From Phaseolus vulgaris (lineage: Eukaryota; Streptophyta; Magnoliopsida; Fabales; Fabaceae): a DNA stretch of 64,000 nucleotides. The stretch spans positions 47,028,672-47,092,671 of the forward strand of contig NC_023759.2 of the NCBI RefSeq assembly GCF_000499845.2, read 5' to 3'. Of the stretch, positions 23,672 through 38,767 are shown piece after piece (position 1 is the stretch's first letter; the number at the start of each line of letters is the position of its first letter). The translations under genes were made by a program, and so were the position numbers. The notes below the pieces were generated by a model. It was not told the origin of the DNA. It saw only the letters and a program-made list of their open reading frames with translations, and did not search any database.

Positions 23672-26600
23672 CTTTTATCTTGTAGTTCTTAGTTCATAGG
23701 CTTCAATGCTGTGTAACATAAACCGGTTGCTCTTAATATGTTGGAAACTTAGCTCGTTTTGTTTACCAAGAATGAACAAGTTTGTCTTAATGTAATAATA
23801 ATTCTGTTGTTCATATCATTATAAACTACAAACTTGAATTGAAATCTCTTCACTGTGTACATTAATAATGTTACCTACCAAGAAAATAAACTTGTGATTT
23901 ATATTTGTAGGAAACAAAATCGATTGATATAGCAAAGAAGAGTAGCAGCACATATGAGACAGTTTCATTGATTTTGTTGCCAAGTGTCGTGGTGATTGGT
24001 AACACGTGTTGCCCTGAGATACACTTAGAAGTGGCCCGCAAGTTAGAGAGAGGAAATTTCTTCTAACTGTGTAGTTTCTTGTAGTTCACGCAATTTGATA
24101 TTTGAAGCAAGCAACAGCTGTGACTTAAGTAGTGATGAGGACACAAGTTTTATATTTGTCGGTGCATGTGTCTCAAATGCTGCTAATACAACCAAAGTGA
24201 TATCAGAGGTGTTCAAAAGTTGCAAAATTATGTTATAAAAATATCTGTTTCCTTGTCGGTGTTATGTTACTATGATTTCCATTCCCAACTCCTACCACCA
24301 ACTACTGAATATAAAAATAACCAATTGATTTGATCAAATACAATAGACTAATCCCAAACTAAATTTTTCTTTCTGTGTTTGTAAATGGAACAAGAACATG
24401 TAGTATTATCAGTGCCTTCAGACATATGTCTATCCGTTAATTTATATCCTTTAAACGTTATTTTATTAACATATTATGCCTATAAATAATTTAAATTTTG
24501 TATGCACATTTATTTGGATTTATGTATTTTTAATAATTTTACATTTTAAAATTGTGACAAATCACTTTTTTATGGGAGAAAAAAGTAAGTGGGTTTTCAA
24601 ATTTTTATTTAGAAAACATGCCAAAATAATTTAAAATAGTTAACATGTTTGTTTAATAAAATAAAATTATAAATTTAATTTATTGTATTTAATAAAGTAA
24701 CAAATTAAATGATAAATATAAAATAATATATCTACGTAAATTTTATTTTTATTGATTTGTGTCATGATTTTTTTAATGTTTATAATGATTATTTTTATTC
24801 TTGATATGGATGTTATTCTTGGTCATCAGTTTGTTTCGATTTTTTAAAATATTTGGTATGACATCTAAATAATTTTCAAATCGATTTTTTAAAATATTAA
24901 CGGAAAAAATTCTACGTAAATTTTGCTATACGCCACCACCTCTACCAGGTGTCTCGTAAAGTATTCTACAAACATAAATACATAAAATGTGTCATCTGGT
25001 TGAGGAATTCCAAGTTTCCACAACTACATTTCTTCATATTCATTATGTTTAAACAAATTTGTTACTCTATTTTTTTACAATACTAAACAATGGTAAAGAA
25101 TGTTGAGCTCTAATACGTGATTATTTGAATAGGGAATTTCAGTGGTAATGCATTGAATATGGTCAAATATTTAACATTTAACAAATAATTATTTAATTAA
25201 ATATTTGTTTGTTTGTTGACAATAAGAAAATTATAATAAGCAAATTATAATAAGTAGGTGATCATTCAAACATGAGTTACGTTTCTCATACTTATTATAG
25301 TGTCATGTTGGTTCATTTATCAAAAGTACAAAAGCTTTACATAGTTTTCTTTTGGGGGTTGAGTACCATCTTTTTTCATGTTATTAATTTATTGTTATTG
25401 AACTTAGTAATAATATTATATTGGGTTCTTACATTGATTTTTTTTTTTGTCTTCATCTTCGATTCTTCTGCTATTTGATCTTTCGATTCTTCGATCTCTG
25501 TTAAGTGTTGGTGGAATAGCTACAAATATGTTCTGATACTTAAATTAGTTTGAATACAATTTCTAAAAAATATTAGATTAGATTATACTTATCGTTTGAC
25601 TTTGGAGTGTTTCTCTATTTATACAATTATTTTAAACCCTTAAAGATATAAACATGCATGTTAGACCCAAGAGGAACCCAACTGCATTTTAATGATATTT
25701 TATGGATAATTTGTTGCAGTACTAGTTGATGACATTTTTAGATTGTTTGCAGTATCTAGTATGGAATGTGTTGAGTTGTCAAAATGTCGATATACGCTGA
25801 ACTCGATAATCCAATAGTAAATATGTTATTATAAGTTGAATTCTTCTATTACAATTTTTTTTTTATAACAAATTGTTCAGTATTTTTATTTAAATAATGA
25901 TATTTCTTTACTTCCTATTATACACAACAATAGATTAGATACTACATACAAAATTATACACTAAACAATAGATTATATGTCTTTGTTGTAATAATGTGTG
26001 TTGTATCACAACACATATTATAAAAAATATTTTTGTTTTTATTAGAAACGTGTTTTAATTGAGTAATACGAAAAAACTTAAAATTATGATTCTGTTGTGT
26101 ATCGTAAACAACAAAAATCTATTTCTATTAAGGTATATTTTTTATATGTACTGTATATAGGCGTGAGCTTCGATAAAAAAAGGAGGTGGAACAACAAAAA
26201 AACTTGAGCCTGTCGAATACGGATTGGGCCTGATATAAGAGGCCTGGACCTTGATTTTCAGGTGACAAAAAGTTGGGGAATTTGGGCTTTACTCGTGTTG
26301 AAAGTCTTACCTCTCCCAGATAAAATAGATACACACTATAATATTTTCAGGAACCTATGCTATTCTTAGATTTTAATTTTAAAAATAATTTATATCACAA
26401 TTTAATAATTTATTATAAACTAAGATGTAACGACATGAATATAATTTTATAAAAGAAATAACTAAAATTTACATGTTGAATGGGAGAAAGGAAGCAGGAT
26501 ACTACAAGTGCACGTGCATGCTTGTTAAAACCTGGAAAAAGATGGAAACAAAGACCATTCGCCTCAACTAATGTCAGAAGATATTAAGTTCGATGAGTTT

Positions 26601-27130
26601 CTTGTTGGAAAAGTTTTTGCTGACACTGTACGTACATTACAATGAAATGTTGATTTAAATTTAATATTATATAAAAATTACGTTTAAGTATATGTCGGAC
26701 CATTATGTTTAGAATAATGTTATATGTTTCCACGAATTCTCCTACTTTTTTTTATAAAAAAACTATTAAACAAATGTAAAATATATTAATATCTTACAAG
26801 TATAAAATATACTCCATATTTGCCACTGTACAAAGAAAATAGAAAATAAATAAAATGTTACGAAAAAATTAATTAAAACTTTCTCACTGTCCCCTATATG
26901 ACTGCATAAAACTGGTGTGTGGTCAAAGTTTGAAAAAGTTGTAAAACATGTTATTCTTTTTATTTCTTTTTCCGTGTGTTGTTTTGGTTGTTACCCCTTG
27001 TTACGCCTTTTAGATTGCACAAAATAAGCCAAAGTGATAGTGGGGCTGAAAAAATAAAGGTCATTCTGTGCAATTTTTTGTATTCGTGTATTCCTTTTTT
27101 TATTCATAGATTGTGTTCGATTCTATGGCA
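23672..27130. other. Spacer downstream of stachyose synthase
   Basis: The first 150 bases probably hold the 3' UTR. Beyond about 24250 the sequence is AT-rich with only short chance frames. I see no gene. Confidence 0.45.
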
Positions 27131-27136
27131 CATCAA

Positions 27137-27202
27137 AAGAAAGAAGAAGAAGAAGAAGAAGAAGAAAAAATGGGACTCGCATCAAAAGAAAGAAGAAGAA
27201 GT
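27137..27202. repeat. (GAA)n microsatellite with small local duplication
   Basis: A run of AAG/GAA triplets (27141-27165) is followed by TGGGAC. The motif CATCAAAAGAAAGAAGAAGAAG occurs twice, near 27131 and 27180, so a short tandem duplication includes the triplet run. Confidence 0.8.
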
Positions 27203-30200
27203 GGGACCGAATCAATAGATGATTAAATTATCTACTTAAATATTTCAATTGTCAAAAATATTGGTTGGATATTTAAATCGACTTAAAAAAAAATAAATGA
27301 GGTACAAATTTTAATTAAAAGTGTATAAGATTGACTTAAATTTAAAATTTTATTTTTTATTTTAAAAATTAAATCAAATTTAAAAAATCATTTTTTAATA
27401 ATATGTATTTTTTTTTTCAAAATTTAAGGTTATACATACACGAAGATACGTATAATCTTTAAAATGTAAAAACACGGAAATAAGGATCTATATATTATAT
27501 TATGAGTTATATAAATTGACAATAAATATTTATGTGTACAAATATGTTTCAGATTTTGTTTGGAGCAGAAAGATGTTTTTCATGACTAGTTCAAAAGAAT
27601 TTACTCTTTATTTTTATAATTATAATAAAAATTTATACAATAAATTTAAGTTTTTAGAAAATTATTATATTTATCCTTTTTAAAATTATGTTAAAATTTT
27701 TAAAAAAATTTAAAAATTTAATAAATATTTTTAGAACTAAACACTTGATTGATAAATGTTCTATGACTCGACACAATATATATGTTCGGACACATTATTT
27801 AAGAAAAGTATCCAACAACTTAAAAAAAAAAATGTTTTTGCGGACCCTAATATTTTTATCTTTACCTCGGTGACCAATACTACTATTATTTAAGAAACAT
27901 TTTTTTTTTAAAAAACATTCCACACAAAATGTAAAAATGAACATTTATCGATGGAATAAAATATTAATTCATTTCTGCGAATACTATTTTAGTTGTGTTT
28001 CTCTTTGAGATATGAATATTGTATTATCTATGGCATTTCTTATTACATATACTTTATTTATTTATGTTCAAATCTTTTTGAAACCAAATCAAGTTCATCA
28101 TTAAAAACTATTTTATTTTCTCATGCATAACATGTGTCTTTAAGTTTCTTTTTATCGAATTCACATTGTTTACGTGGACACTTTATATTAGTAATTTTTT
28201 AATTCATATCGGACATGTTTTATTTTGTTGACATATGCTGTAATTGCTTTATACTAAAGTTCATAATATTCATATATGAGTAATACAATAGTGTTTGGTT
28301 TTCACTAAACATTTAAACTATTTTTCATTTTTATTAACATTATTAATAAATTTGACACTTTTTTTACATATAGAGTTCAAAACTTTAAACTCCAATTTAC
28401 TTAAAACTTATCACTCTTTTTTTTAAACAATTGAATTCTTCTAAACTTAAATATCTAACTATAATATATATATAGAGAGAGAGGTATCAATGGTCAAATA
28501 TCATCGCATGATATAACATGACAACATGGTTGAATGTTTTATAAGTTAAAAGATTGAATACCGCGTAAATAATATGATCGAATTTGATTGTTAAGAAATA
28601 ACTAATATTTTATACGATATAATTAACTTCATCAAAAATATAAAATTTTATTTTAATATTAAAATTAGCTTCGTAACCTATCCACCTATAGTTATAGAAT
28701 CGTTAATTCATTAAAATCCTATAACAATTTACACTTTATTAAACGATATTTATTACTTTCATCTATCATAAAATATAATTAAACAATAAATATTATTTTC
28801 TTTCAAAATAAGTGTAATAAAAAAAATAAGTATTATTTTTTTAATAAAATAAATAAATGAAAGCAAGAGAGAGAGGGGGTGACAATGTCACATGAATTTG
28901 TGTCGATCTCCATGATGAGTGTTAGACTGTTAGAATTGTCTAATCTGTCACTAAAAGCCATAGATACGGAACATTTCCAACGCCATTTCATATGTACCGC
29001 ATGATTCAATCACAAGTCAAACCAATCACCTGAATCAAGTAACCATCTATAAATTACATTTTTTTTTTATCAAATAACAAATAACAACATTACATATAAT
29101 TATACAGTTTTGGGGTTCGCATATTCATTCAGAAGTTAGTCAATAATTAAAAGATTAGTTAAGAGAGAAAAACTATTAAAAACTAAAAATTTAATTAATT
29201 GGTACATAATATAATGTTATTTGGTTGTACTGGCATATTGATAGCAAATAAAAATTATATAAAATTACTATATTTAGAAAAATAAAAAATGTTAAGTACA
29301 TACCTATAGTTTATTAAAATCGAGGATGATAATTAAGAAATGATAAAAACGTTGTCGTCTTTTTATATTCACTAAGACAAATTTGGTAAAAATATGTGTA
29401 TTTCCTAATAGGTTTTATATTGCTCTTTTTTTCATTCTATAGTCTATATGAGCTTGCAGCCTCTTTTTTAGAAAAGAAAACCAATGAAATACCAATTGTA
29501 CCTTCCTATTATTAGTCAAATAGTGTGTGGTCTATATCATTTCTCTTGAAAATTATATTATAACTAATATTCAATATAAAAGTTTCGAATAAAAAATACT
29601 TATTTTAATTTCAAAGTTCCTTTTGGACTAGAGAATTTATAATACATAGTATTTAAAAAAAAAAATGTTTTCGTCTATTTAAATTGCTTCCTTTGTCTTC
29701 TTCTAACTTTTTATCTTTAATATTTTTTTACTTTTACAAAATGTCACCTTTATTTTTAGGATTTGATAATGTCATTAAAAATTGATGATATTATAAAAAT
29801 GTATATCTAATATTTGTCACATAAATTTAATTGAGTCTTTGTATATATTCCGCAATACTAGAAACTATGGTGTTTCTTTATTTTCACACTACAATTACCC
29901 ATATTATCCTGAAAAAAAAGTGGTTCCTTTAAAATGTGTGATATTATTAAATGAAATTTTTTTATTTATATATTGTTATCTATGAAGATAGAAATTAAAT
30001 AAATAAAAATATTAAAAAAATAATTATTATTAAATTATACGTAATTATATACAATTAATTTAATAATAATAAGATTTTATTAGATATATTATATTTTTTA
30101 TACATGATGAATAAAATAAAAAATTTCAATTTTTCTTAACATATTCTTATATATAATTTTCTTATAGAATGAGTTTGGTTTTCCACTAGAAGGTTGGTAT

Positions 30201-31160
30201 AGGAGAGTGGATATGATGATGTTGTGGCTTATTCGAATTTGGTTTTAGTAAGATTTTGGAAGCCACGCGGAAGATAGGAATGGTGGTGGTGGCGTGTGAT
30301 GATTCCATTTCAAATATTTAATAGGAAATTAAAAAATGATTATTAGGGAGAAATAATATATAATGTTGGGATGTTTGTTTTATTGTATTTGACTCTCACA
30401 AAGGACTCACCGTTTACAAAAAGAAATATATAGTATTTTTGAGGTATGTGTTTGTAGGTAGAAATTTGAACACGTACACACACCAAACAAATTCAACCAA
30501 AAATGCTTTTCTATGTATGTTTTTGCTGTCATCTCCATGTGCAGTTAGCGTCCTCATTTCAACTTTATAATTAACTTTTGAATATTAATTAATTCAATGG
30601 CCAATGGGGTGACCTAATCATTATTCACAAGAAACCCTAAAAAAAAAGAAAAAATTTCAAAATTCCAGCTTTCTCTCACTCTACACAACCACGACTTTGA
30701 TTTACGCTAAGTGCCGTGGTTTTTGGTCCCTTAATTTGTGCCAATCTTCTAGAATGTCTTCCCACAGAGAACACCACGGAAGAGAGGATTCAAAATATTT
30801 GCTTATTCATGTTAATATTTTATTAATGAACACAAATCTAATCTTATAAATTATATTTACATCATAATTATTTTTAATCTGTTCTAACGATAATTTGTTG
30901 AATTTATTAGAATACTTTACACTTATTAGTTTTTTTCAGATTTAAATATATTTTTTATTATAACAAAAAATATTTTTTAATTCAAATTATAAATATTTAA
31001 GTTTATTATAATGAAAAAACTATTAAAATAAATAGTTGTATTTTAATTTTTAATGTAAGAAACAAATTTTTAACTTACACTATATTATAATATTTATTTA
31101 ATTAATATGAAATATTTTAATATTATAATTTATACTAAAAATTATTTATCGTCTAAAATA
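27203..31160. other. AT-rich gene-poor region
   Basis: No coding region, RNA gene or clear element is recognised. Short TA and GA runs occur at 28462-28483. A more complex patch lies near 30640-30790 but has no identifiable feature. Confidence 0.4.
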
Positions 31161-31167
31161 AATTGTC

Positions 31168-31215
31168 AAGAACTCATCAAGAAGAATTATTAAGAACTCA
31201 TCTAGAAGAATTATT
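31168..31215. repeat. Two-copy 24-bp tandem repeat
   Basis: AAGAACTCATC(A/T)AGAAGAATTATT occurs at 31168 and 31192. Confidence 0.85.
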
Positions 31216-33763
31216 AAAAACTTATTTTTATAGTTTTCTTCCAACAAATATTATTTAGAATAAGACAAAATTATCACTTAAAAACTATATTTAACCTTCT
31301 TAATTACTGAATACCAATACATGTGATGCTTTGTTTCATGATTAAGTAGGTCTTTAAAAAGAATAAATAGAAGCACAATTAAGTAGAAGAAAGGAAATAT
31401 ATTTTAAACCCTCCATGCTATAGTGTTTTAATATACGGGTATGCCATCGAACAATACTATTAAGAGAGACAATGAATAAATAAATGGAGCAAGAATTTTT
31501 TTTCCTAAATAAATATATTTTTTAAAATTACACAAAAACATATTTTCTTTAACTTTATTTATATAAATAGATTCATTTGTTATTTATAAGTCAAGATTTA
31601 GTTTCTGGAAAGCCGATATTTTAACTTGTAATAGTGACAATCTATATCGAAAAAATTAAAGTGACTATTATTCATATATCAATGTTCAGTTCTTCAAAAC
31701 CTAATTTATAGTAAACAGGTCTATTTATATAAATGAAATTTTAAAAAGTTTATTTGTGTACTTTTTCTAAATATAAATTATTTATAAAAAAATTCAAAAG
31801 AGAGGAAGTGTGGGATAAAATAAAGCAACTCATATTTTTTAAATATTAGTTTTGTATTTACTTTACACTTTTTCTTCCTTTTTCATATTATTACTTGATC
31901 ACAAACGATGCTTCTTTAAAAATAAATAAAAATAAATAAAAATTGACCTATCGTAAGAGGCAGAATAACGGATAAGGAGAGTGGACTCGAGGCAGGTCAA
32001 TTCTTGGGGCGCGGGATTTGAATAGACATGACGACGACGTTTCATAGCAAGACAAAACAAACACAACTTTTCCATTTTTTAAGGGAGAAGCCTTGCCTGA
32101 AACTGTTATATTTTTAAGTGAGCACTTTTATTACACAATTTTAACAATTAAAACGAAAATATTTTTATTTAAAAACGTATTGTATTCAAATGTAAAGGCA
32201 TAACAAACATTTATTTTTTAATAGAATTTAAAAATTTAATATTTAGCACCAACAGTAAAGATGAATACTAATGCAAAAAAATAAAAACTGATGCATTACC
32301 CGTGTAAAATTAATTATACTAGTAATTTATTTTAAATCATCAATGAAACTTTCAGCGTATGCTTTAAGAAATAGAGCAAAATTAAAGTTCCAACTATTCA
32401 AAAAGTTATGATCGTGTACAGGTCAAGTTTGAAAAACTCATCACCATATTCAATAAAAAAAATCTTATATTGAATTGAGTTTATTCCTATACTACTTTTA
32501 TTAGATTTAATCTAACGCAACTGAAATTCAAGTGGAATTAAGTTAAATGAACTAGTCACAAGATTTTAAAACAATTGTTAATTGTAGTTTTAAGAAAATT
32601 ATTAGATCTTTTATATATATAATTGTAGTTTGATTGGACCAGTTAGTCCCAAAACCCAAATAAAGTTGGGAAGATCTCACTGCTTTTAGTTTTGTCAAAA
32701 AGTTGCTACATGATGTGCATAATTAATGCCCAGGCTTATCTCATTCATGTTAAATAAACTAATAAAACAACGAGAATAACTCTTGTTTAACAGATTTAAT
32801 TACGATTACAGCATGCAAGATTCTTAATTTCAAACTCAAAGAAAGTATTTATAACTGACATATATAAGTAAAGAATTTTAAAATCTGAGTTCAAATCATA
32901 ATTAAGGAGATTTTCATTTGGTATGAATTGAAGTTTAACTAGATAAGTCAACCCTAATTAATATAATGAAGGCAAGTTAATTACAGTAATTTTAATGTTC
33001 TCATACTTAATTATCAAGTTCAGTCATTTTACTCTTTCAATGTTTTTTTTACCATGTCGTACACTTCTAGAACAAGTTGACCAGTTGGAATTATTTACTC
33101 CATAAATATTAATTGCGTTAGATGAAACAAGACACTTGGCATTCCTTTCATCTGACAGGATTTGTCCAACTTTTTTTTATGAAAAATAATAAGTAGTTAG
33201 TTTTTTCGAAGGAAAAAAAAAGAACACATTAACTTATTGGAGCTATATATTATATATAATTATAATAATATTGGTATTTGATTGTTCTTCCAATAAAATG
33301 AAAAGAGTAATTAATATGATTTAAAAGAAGTTAGGCAACCAAATCCTATTTACTACAGTTGAGGAAATTTCTTGTAAATTATAATAAATAAATATGATAT
33401 CCTAAATGTGATATTTATGGTGGGTTAAAATATGCAATAAATTTTGATGCAGGATGATGAAGGCACCTTTAATAGCATAATTGTTTTTCCTTTTTCTTTT
33501 TCTTTTCTCTTTCAGCTGTCAATATCATTTTCAAATATTTTTAAAAAATGTTTGTAGGTGTGAACGTGCATGACCAGAGGGGGACCCATGAGGTTAATGA
33601 ATTCGAAACACGGAAGCAGAGGGTGTGCCTATTTTTCCGGGCTTCTACAAAGCCCAGGTACCACTCTTGGTGCTATGTGAGATTACTTTCTTATTATATC
33701 AACCAATATTATTATTTTTAAATTATATATAAGTTAATTTTAACTATTTCAACTATTATAATA
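31216..33763. other. AT-rich gene-poor region
   Basis: Nothing supportable was found. Slightly GC-richer islands near 31960-32060 and 33550-33670 have no open frame of note. Confidence 0.4.
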
Positions 33764-34093
33764 ACATAAAAAAATTATTAAATAAAAACTAATTTTATAA
33801 AATAAAAATAATTAATTATTATATTAACTAAATTAAAGATCGTTTTAAAAATTAAAAAAAAAATTTAGTTTATACTGTTAAATAGTTTTTAAATTTGTTA
33901 TTTAGTTAACTATCAAGATTTTTTTACCAAATTTAAAATCTAAATAACTGATAGTTAAAGTAGTTAATTAAATATTATTTTAAAAATTATTTAATAATAA
34001 TAAAAATTAATTTAGAAACCAATTTAGTTGTTATATAAGAATTAATTATTTTTAATCTTTAAAATCTTTTATTTCATGATTTTCCTGTAATGT
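33764..34093. mobile_element. MITE-like inverted-repeat element, CACTA-related ends
   Basis: The first 75 bases match the reverse complement of the last 75, with AATAATTAATT and ACTAAATT blocks shared in both arms. The right end CCTGTAATGT resembles a decayed CACTACAGG terminus. It has no coding capacity. Confidence 0.5.
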
Positions 34094-34809
34094 AATATGA
34101 CTAGAAAATAATAAAATTTGAATGTTTATTATTATTTAAATTTATTTTTAATTTATTGTTATTGATAAAAATTTTAAAAATATTCGAATCCGATTATAAT
34201 ACCACAATTTATAACATACGTAATTTTATATCGTAATTCAACACTTATTTATAAGTGAATAATTCTATGAAATGTTAAAATTAATTTGTTAAAACTCTCA
34301 CATTCACTATACGTAACAGTTTTTCATTATATATAAATGTACAAAACTTATTTTAAAACCAATTTTATAATATTAGATTAAATTTAAAGTGAATTCCTTT
34401 TTTAACATAACCTAATTGAATTTGTATGACTTATTGAACCACCATAATCATATTTCAAACTACATGAAACTTCCACCGACTGCTAAAAAAAAAAAAGTGT
34501 TTGATGGAAAAGAGAAGTTAGATAGCCTAAAAAGTACAATAAAGAGAGAGAAAATAAAATACTCCTCGGGTTTTGAGATTCTTTTTTATTTTTTTTCATT
34601 TTGCATGTACATATGAGAAATGAAATATAGTATTCCATCATGATTTTTTTTGTTACGAAATTAGATACGTATTACTTGTGTATTTATACATGTATCCTGA
34701 AAGGGTATAGTGAGCAGTGCAGAATAATAAATTAGAAAGTAAATTATTGTAGGGTAGTAGCCAGTAGCAAAGTACCAGATCAAGTTTTGCACGGAACTAC
34801 ATATGTCAG

Positions 34810-34847
34810 CATGCATCACGTGGCTCGCTAAAAGCCACACGTGCATG
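34810..34847. promoter_or_regulatory. Inverted pair of G-box (CACGTG-type) motifs
   Basis: ATGCATCACGTGGCT and AGCCACACGTGCATG face each other across a 7-base loop, giving an imperfect hairpin with an ACGTG core in each arm. There is no adjacent gene, so a regulatory role is speculative. Confidence 0.3.
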
Positions 34848-35774
34848 AATGTGTCATTTCTTTTCCATCAAATTGCGGAAAGAGTAGCAGAGAACAGAAC
34901 ACTAACATTGTATGTTGTTTTCTCTCTTTTATTGTTGTGTTTTTTTGCAGTGTTAAAGGTTTTAATTACATAGTGATTTCACTGTTGTGATGTTTTGTTT
35001 GGTGGGTGGAATTGGCGAAGAAACGTACGTATCTAGGAATGTAATCTGACAGAGAAGTGATTAGAAAAGCAGACTCATTCACCGACTCAGATTGTGTTAG
35101 ATTTGGTGTGTAATTCACGGTTTATAAAATAACTTTTTATACTGCTATTACTGTTGTTTCAAATTTATAAATTATTATATGTTTTAATAAAATAAATTAT
35201 ATTATATTTTATATAAATATTATACTAAATATTTTAAACTGATAAATTTATTTACAAACTTATATTTAGAAAAACACTGATCAAAATGTATTAAACAAAT
35301 CCTTCTCACATTGTGGCCCTGTTTATTTGAAAGCTATGATTGATTAAAATAATAACATGAAATGAAAGCATGTTGAATGAATGATTAACTAAATTTGGAA
35401 TTGGAATTACACAGTATTCGGTGTGAATTTAACATGTGAAATGAAAGAAGAAATAAGAAAAATGTGTTAGTAAAAATGCATCCCTGAGCAATGAATCTAA
35501 GATGTGGATGACGTAACTTTTCAATAATAACAATACTGGCTGCTTCAATACAATTTTTTTGTCCAACTGTCACTTCTAAAGCCCCTTTTTAGTAAAACCC
35601 ATTTTCATCTATAGTGTGTATAATTTTAAGAATAGTTTTTACTTTAATAGCAAAAATCAATTTAACAGATCTCACACTCAATTTAATTTATACATTTTAT
35701 GTTTTTATTGTAAAGTTTATATATATATATATATATAAATTAATTCAAATATATATTAAAATTGAAACAATAAA

Positions 35775-35927
35775 TAAATTATAATAATTTTAAAACTATT
35801 GAACAATAATAAAAACTAATTTAAAAATTAAAAAAAATTATCTCTAAAATAATTTTTAATTTAGTTATTATAACAATTAATTATTTTATCTTTAAAATTG
35901 ATTTTTATTTTATGATTTTTTGTAGTG
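35775..35927. mobile_element. Partial CACTA-like MITE right end
   Basis: The segment is similar to the right half of the element at 33764-34093. It ends TTTTTTGTAGTG, the complement of the CACTACAAAAAA terminus typical of CACTA transposons. The left arm is missing or too diverged to see. Confidence 0.45.
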
Positions 35928-38614
35928 AGTTATTTATCTATTACATATAAGGATTAAAAAAAACTCTTAAATAATAAAAAAATAATTTAAAAAGTTGAGG
36001 ATTATAATCTAAATTAATTCATCATTTTAAATTAGTATATCTATTTTAAAACTTTTGATTTGTAACTGTTTACCTTGACTATACTTATATAAAAGTTCTA
36101 GTTCATTTATTTCATTCAAAATTCAATTTTTTTTTTAAAAAAAATATAATCTAAAAGTCATACTTTTAAAAAAAAAAAATTAGATATATTGAATATTACA
36201 TATCGATTAACATCTCACAATATATAACTCAATACAAACTAATGAGTTTGAGATATCAAAACACCCATAAATAAATATTTTAAAAAATTACACTTCCTTA
36301 ATTAAACTTCACTTAAACAATCATGAAAACCGAAACCCGTTTCTTCCAATTTTTCTTTTTCAAAAGAATTGAAGGATTATCCTCAAAACCAGAACACTGT
36401 ATGTGGCAAAACTTCCAAAAACAAATTCACATGATTTTATTCAGCAAGAATATTACTCCTTTTACCATTCATTATATATTAGCTTCATAAAAACATTACA
36501 AAAACAAAGGTTTGATATCACATTGGAATTTGGTTTTCAGTTTATGAAAGTTTACCATTAAGTATTGGATCCATTTTCTTTTATCAGCACAAAGCAAACA
36601 CTGTATATATTGTGATAAAGAAGAAAGTATTAGCAAACCATTATTTCTTAAGCCTTAATTGGGTAAATTTGATTCAAAACAATCTTCATCTCTTCACTGA
36701 ATTAGGATCTGTTAAGAAAGCCAAACTAAGTGTATGTTTTATTCTATCCTTCACTACTCTCATAGCATGTAATTCTAGAATTTATCTTACTTTCAACATT
36801 CCAACACACTTTAAGAGATTGATTGATTCCTTATTTATCTGAGTGGGAAAACTTTTCCAAACCGAAAAAACTTCCAAAACATTGTAACCTACCTCGGATT
36901 TGGTCGGTTTCAAAATAACAGAGGACCCCTTATTCAAAATTAACATCTCAAATAAGTGTGTGTTTGATTACCAATTATATTAATCATAAAAAATGTACTT
37001 CTCAAAATTCTAAATTTGAAGTTTAAAAACGTGAATCCCTGTTACGATAATAGAAACATATTTGCAGACACATTAAAAAGCAGAAAACCAGAAAACCAAA
37101 GACTTTCAATTTATTCTCTTGCTTCTAGATCGGTAAAAAGGTATAATCTCATTTACGTGTGAACCCTCGCTTTGGTATAAATTCTCGGTTTAACCAAAAA
37201 CGAATCACTAAGTTTTATGTGATTGTCGTATTCCTTCTATGCATATCGTTCCAAGACTTGGTTTAAATTCTTCTTTTTCACAATTTTTTTCAAAATTATT
37301 TTTAAAATGTTTACGTGTAAATATGCATTTTATTCATTTTTAAATTTGAAATTTCGATTTTTCAAGAGCATGATAGGGTTGAGATCACCCATTTAGATAT
37401 TGTGTTTTCGTTATTATTTTCAAGATGTATACACTAACCACAAATCATGAATTTGTAAGTGTTTTTTTTGTCACGTCATTGCAATATTTTAACTATCATA
37501 ACGCACGTGCACCTTTCTTTTTCCCGTCCATTAATTTTGTACACTCATTTCTTCCTTTAAAGATCGTAAAGCTCAAAAGGAAAAAAGAATTCTAAAGAAA
37601 TAGGAACTAGTTCACTTTATATACACACTAGGCCATAACATGGAAATTTTTTGTTTCACACCCACTGTTTACGTAAATTCATTTACTTTTCACAATAAAA
37701 TATTTATTAAAATAACAATTATTATTATAATAGTAACTATTTAAAAAATATTATAATAAAATAATAATTTAGGAGTTGTAATTTGAATACAAGAAGGATG
37801 GTGTGAAAGCATCATCACCGTCAGATACGTGTGCGTGTGTACATTCTTTACTATACTTCGTATTATCCAATTTAATTAACTTCATCTCAACACTAATATC
37901 TTAATCTCACCATATAACCCAAATATAAAATAATGTTCTTTATATACATGTAAATGGTATTTTTATAGTTTAAAAGACAAAAGAAGAATACTTTCTCTAT
38001 AACTTGCAAAAATTATCTAAGGCTCATATACTCTATTTTTGGCAAGGGGAGGCGTGAGGGAATACAAGAGTAACAACAAGCATTTTCGGAAAAAAAGTTG
38101 TGTGAATTTTTTAGTGTTATTGAATTAGAATTAAAATTTATCTTAACTAACGTAATAAAATTCGATATTAATTAGTATAAACATTATGCAAAAACATACT
38201 TTTGTTATTCTCGAAGAGCAAAACCAAAAAAATAAATTTTTTTGAGTATTTTGCACCGAAATTTTGAGTTACGTCCTTTCCCGTAAAATGGATTAGAATC
38301 CATAACGTGTTTTCTTCCGTAAGGGAAGGCCATAGCGTAACCCCGTTCACACAGAGAAACATAAACACGCCCACAATGAATCAATGAAAGGCTACGTATG
38401 AAAGCGTCGACCATGCATTGAATGCCACCGGCTGCCACGTTGTCCGTACCACCCACTAACCTACAATTGCCGGTGGCCTCTTTTGTGTCACTGTTTTTGG
38501 CTTTAACCATGTAACATATGTATGTTTGTATTCATTCATTCATTACTATACTTGCTTCTTTCACTTCCAACTCATTTCCACAATCACCTTTCACTTTCTT
38601 GCAACCCACAGAGC
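35928..38614. other. Spacer and upstream region of WRKY gene
   Basis: AT-rich to about 38040, then more complex sequence that probably contains the WRKY promoter. A 101-codon minus-strand frame at 38205-38510 has no recognisable motif. Confidence 0.4.
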
Positions 38615-38618
38615 CGCG

Positions 38619-38640
<22 letters not shown>
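38619..38640. repeat. (CTAT)n microsatellite in WRKY leader region
   Basis: Five to six CTAT tetramers are followed by a CTTT-rich stretch about 130 bp before the WRKY start codon, so they may lie in the 5' UTR. Confidence 0.85.
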
Positions 38641-38649
<9 letters not shown>

Positions 38650-38767
38650 CTTTCATCCACCTAACCAGATCGATCAACCCCATCGTATATTCATCAAATC
38701 TATCTCACTACTCTCGCAGCTGTTTGAATGAAGGATTTGGAATTGGGCATTTGAGAGATAAATATAT

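Noticed and set aside
38205..38510. 101-codon minus-strand frame upstream of the WRKY gene
   Set aside because: No recognisable motif; probably promoter sequence with chance openness.
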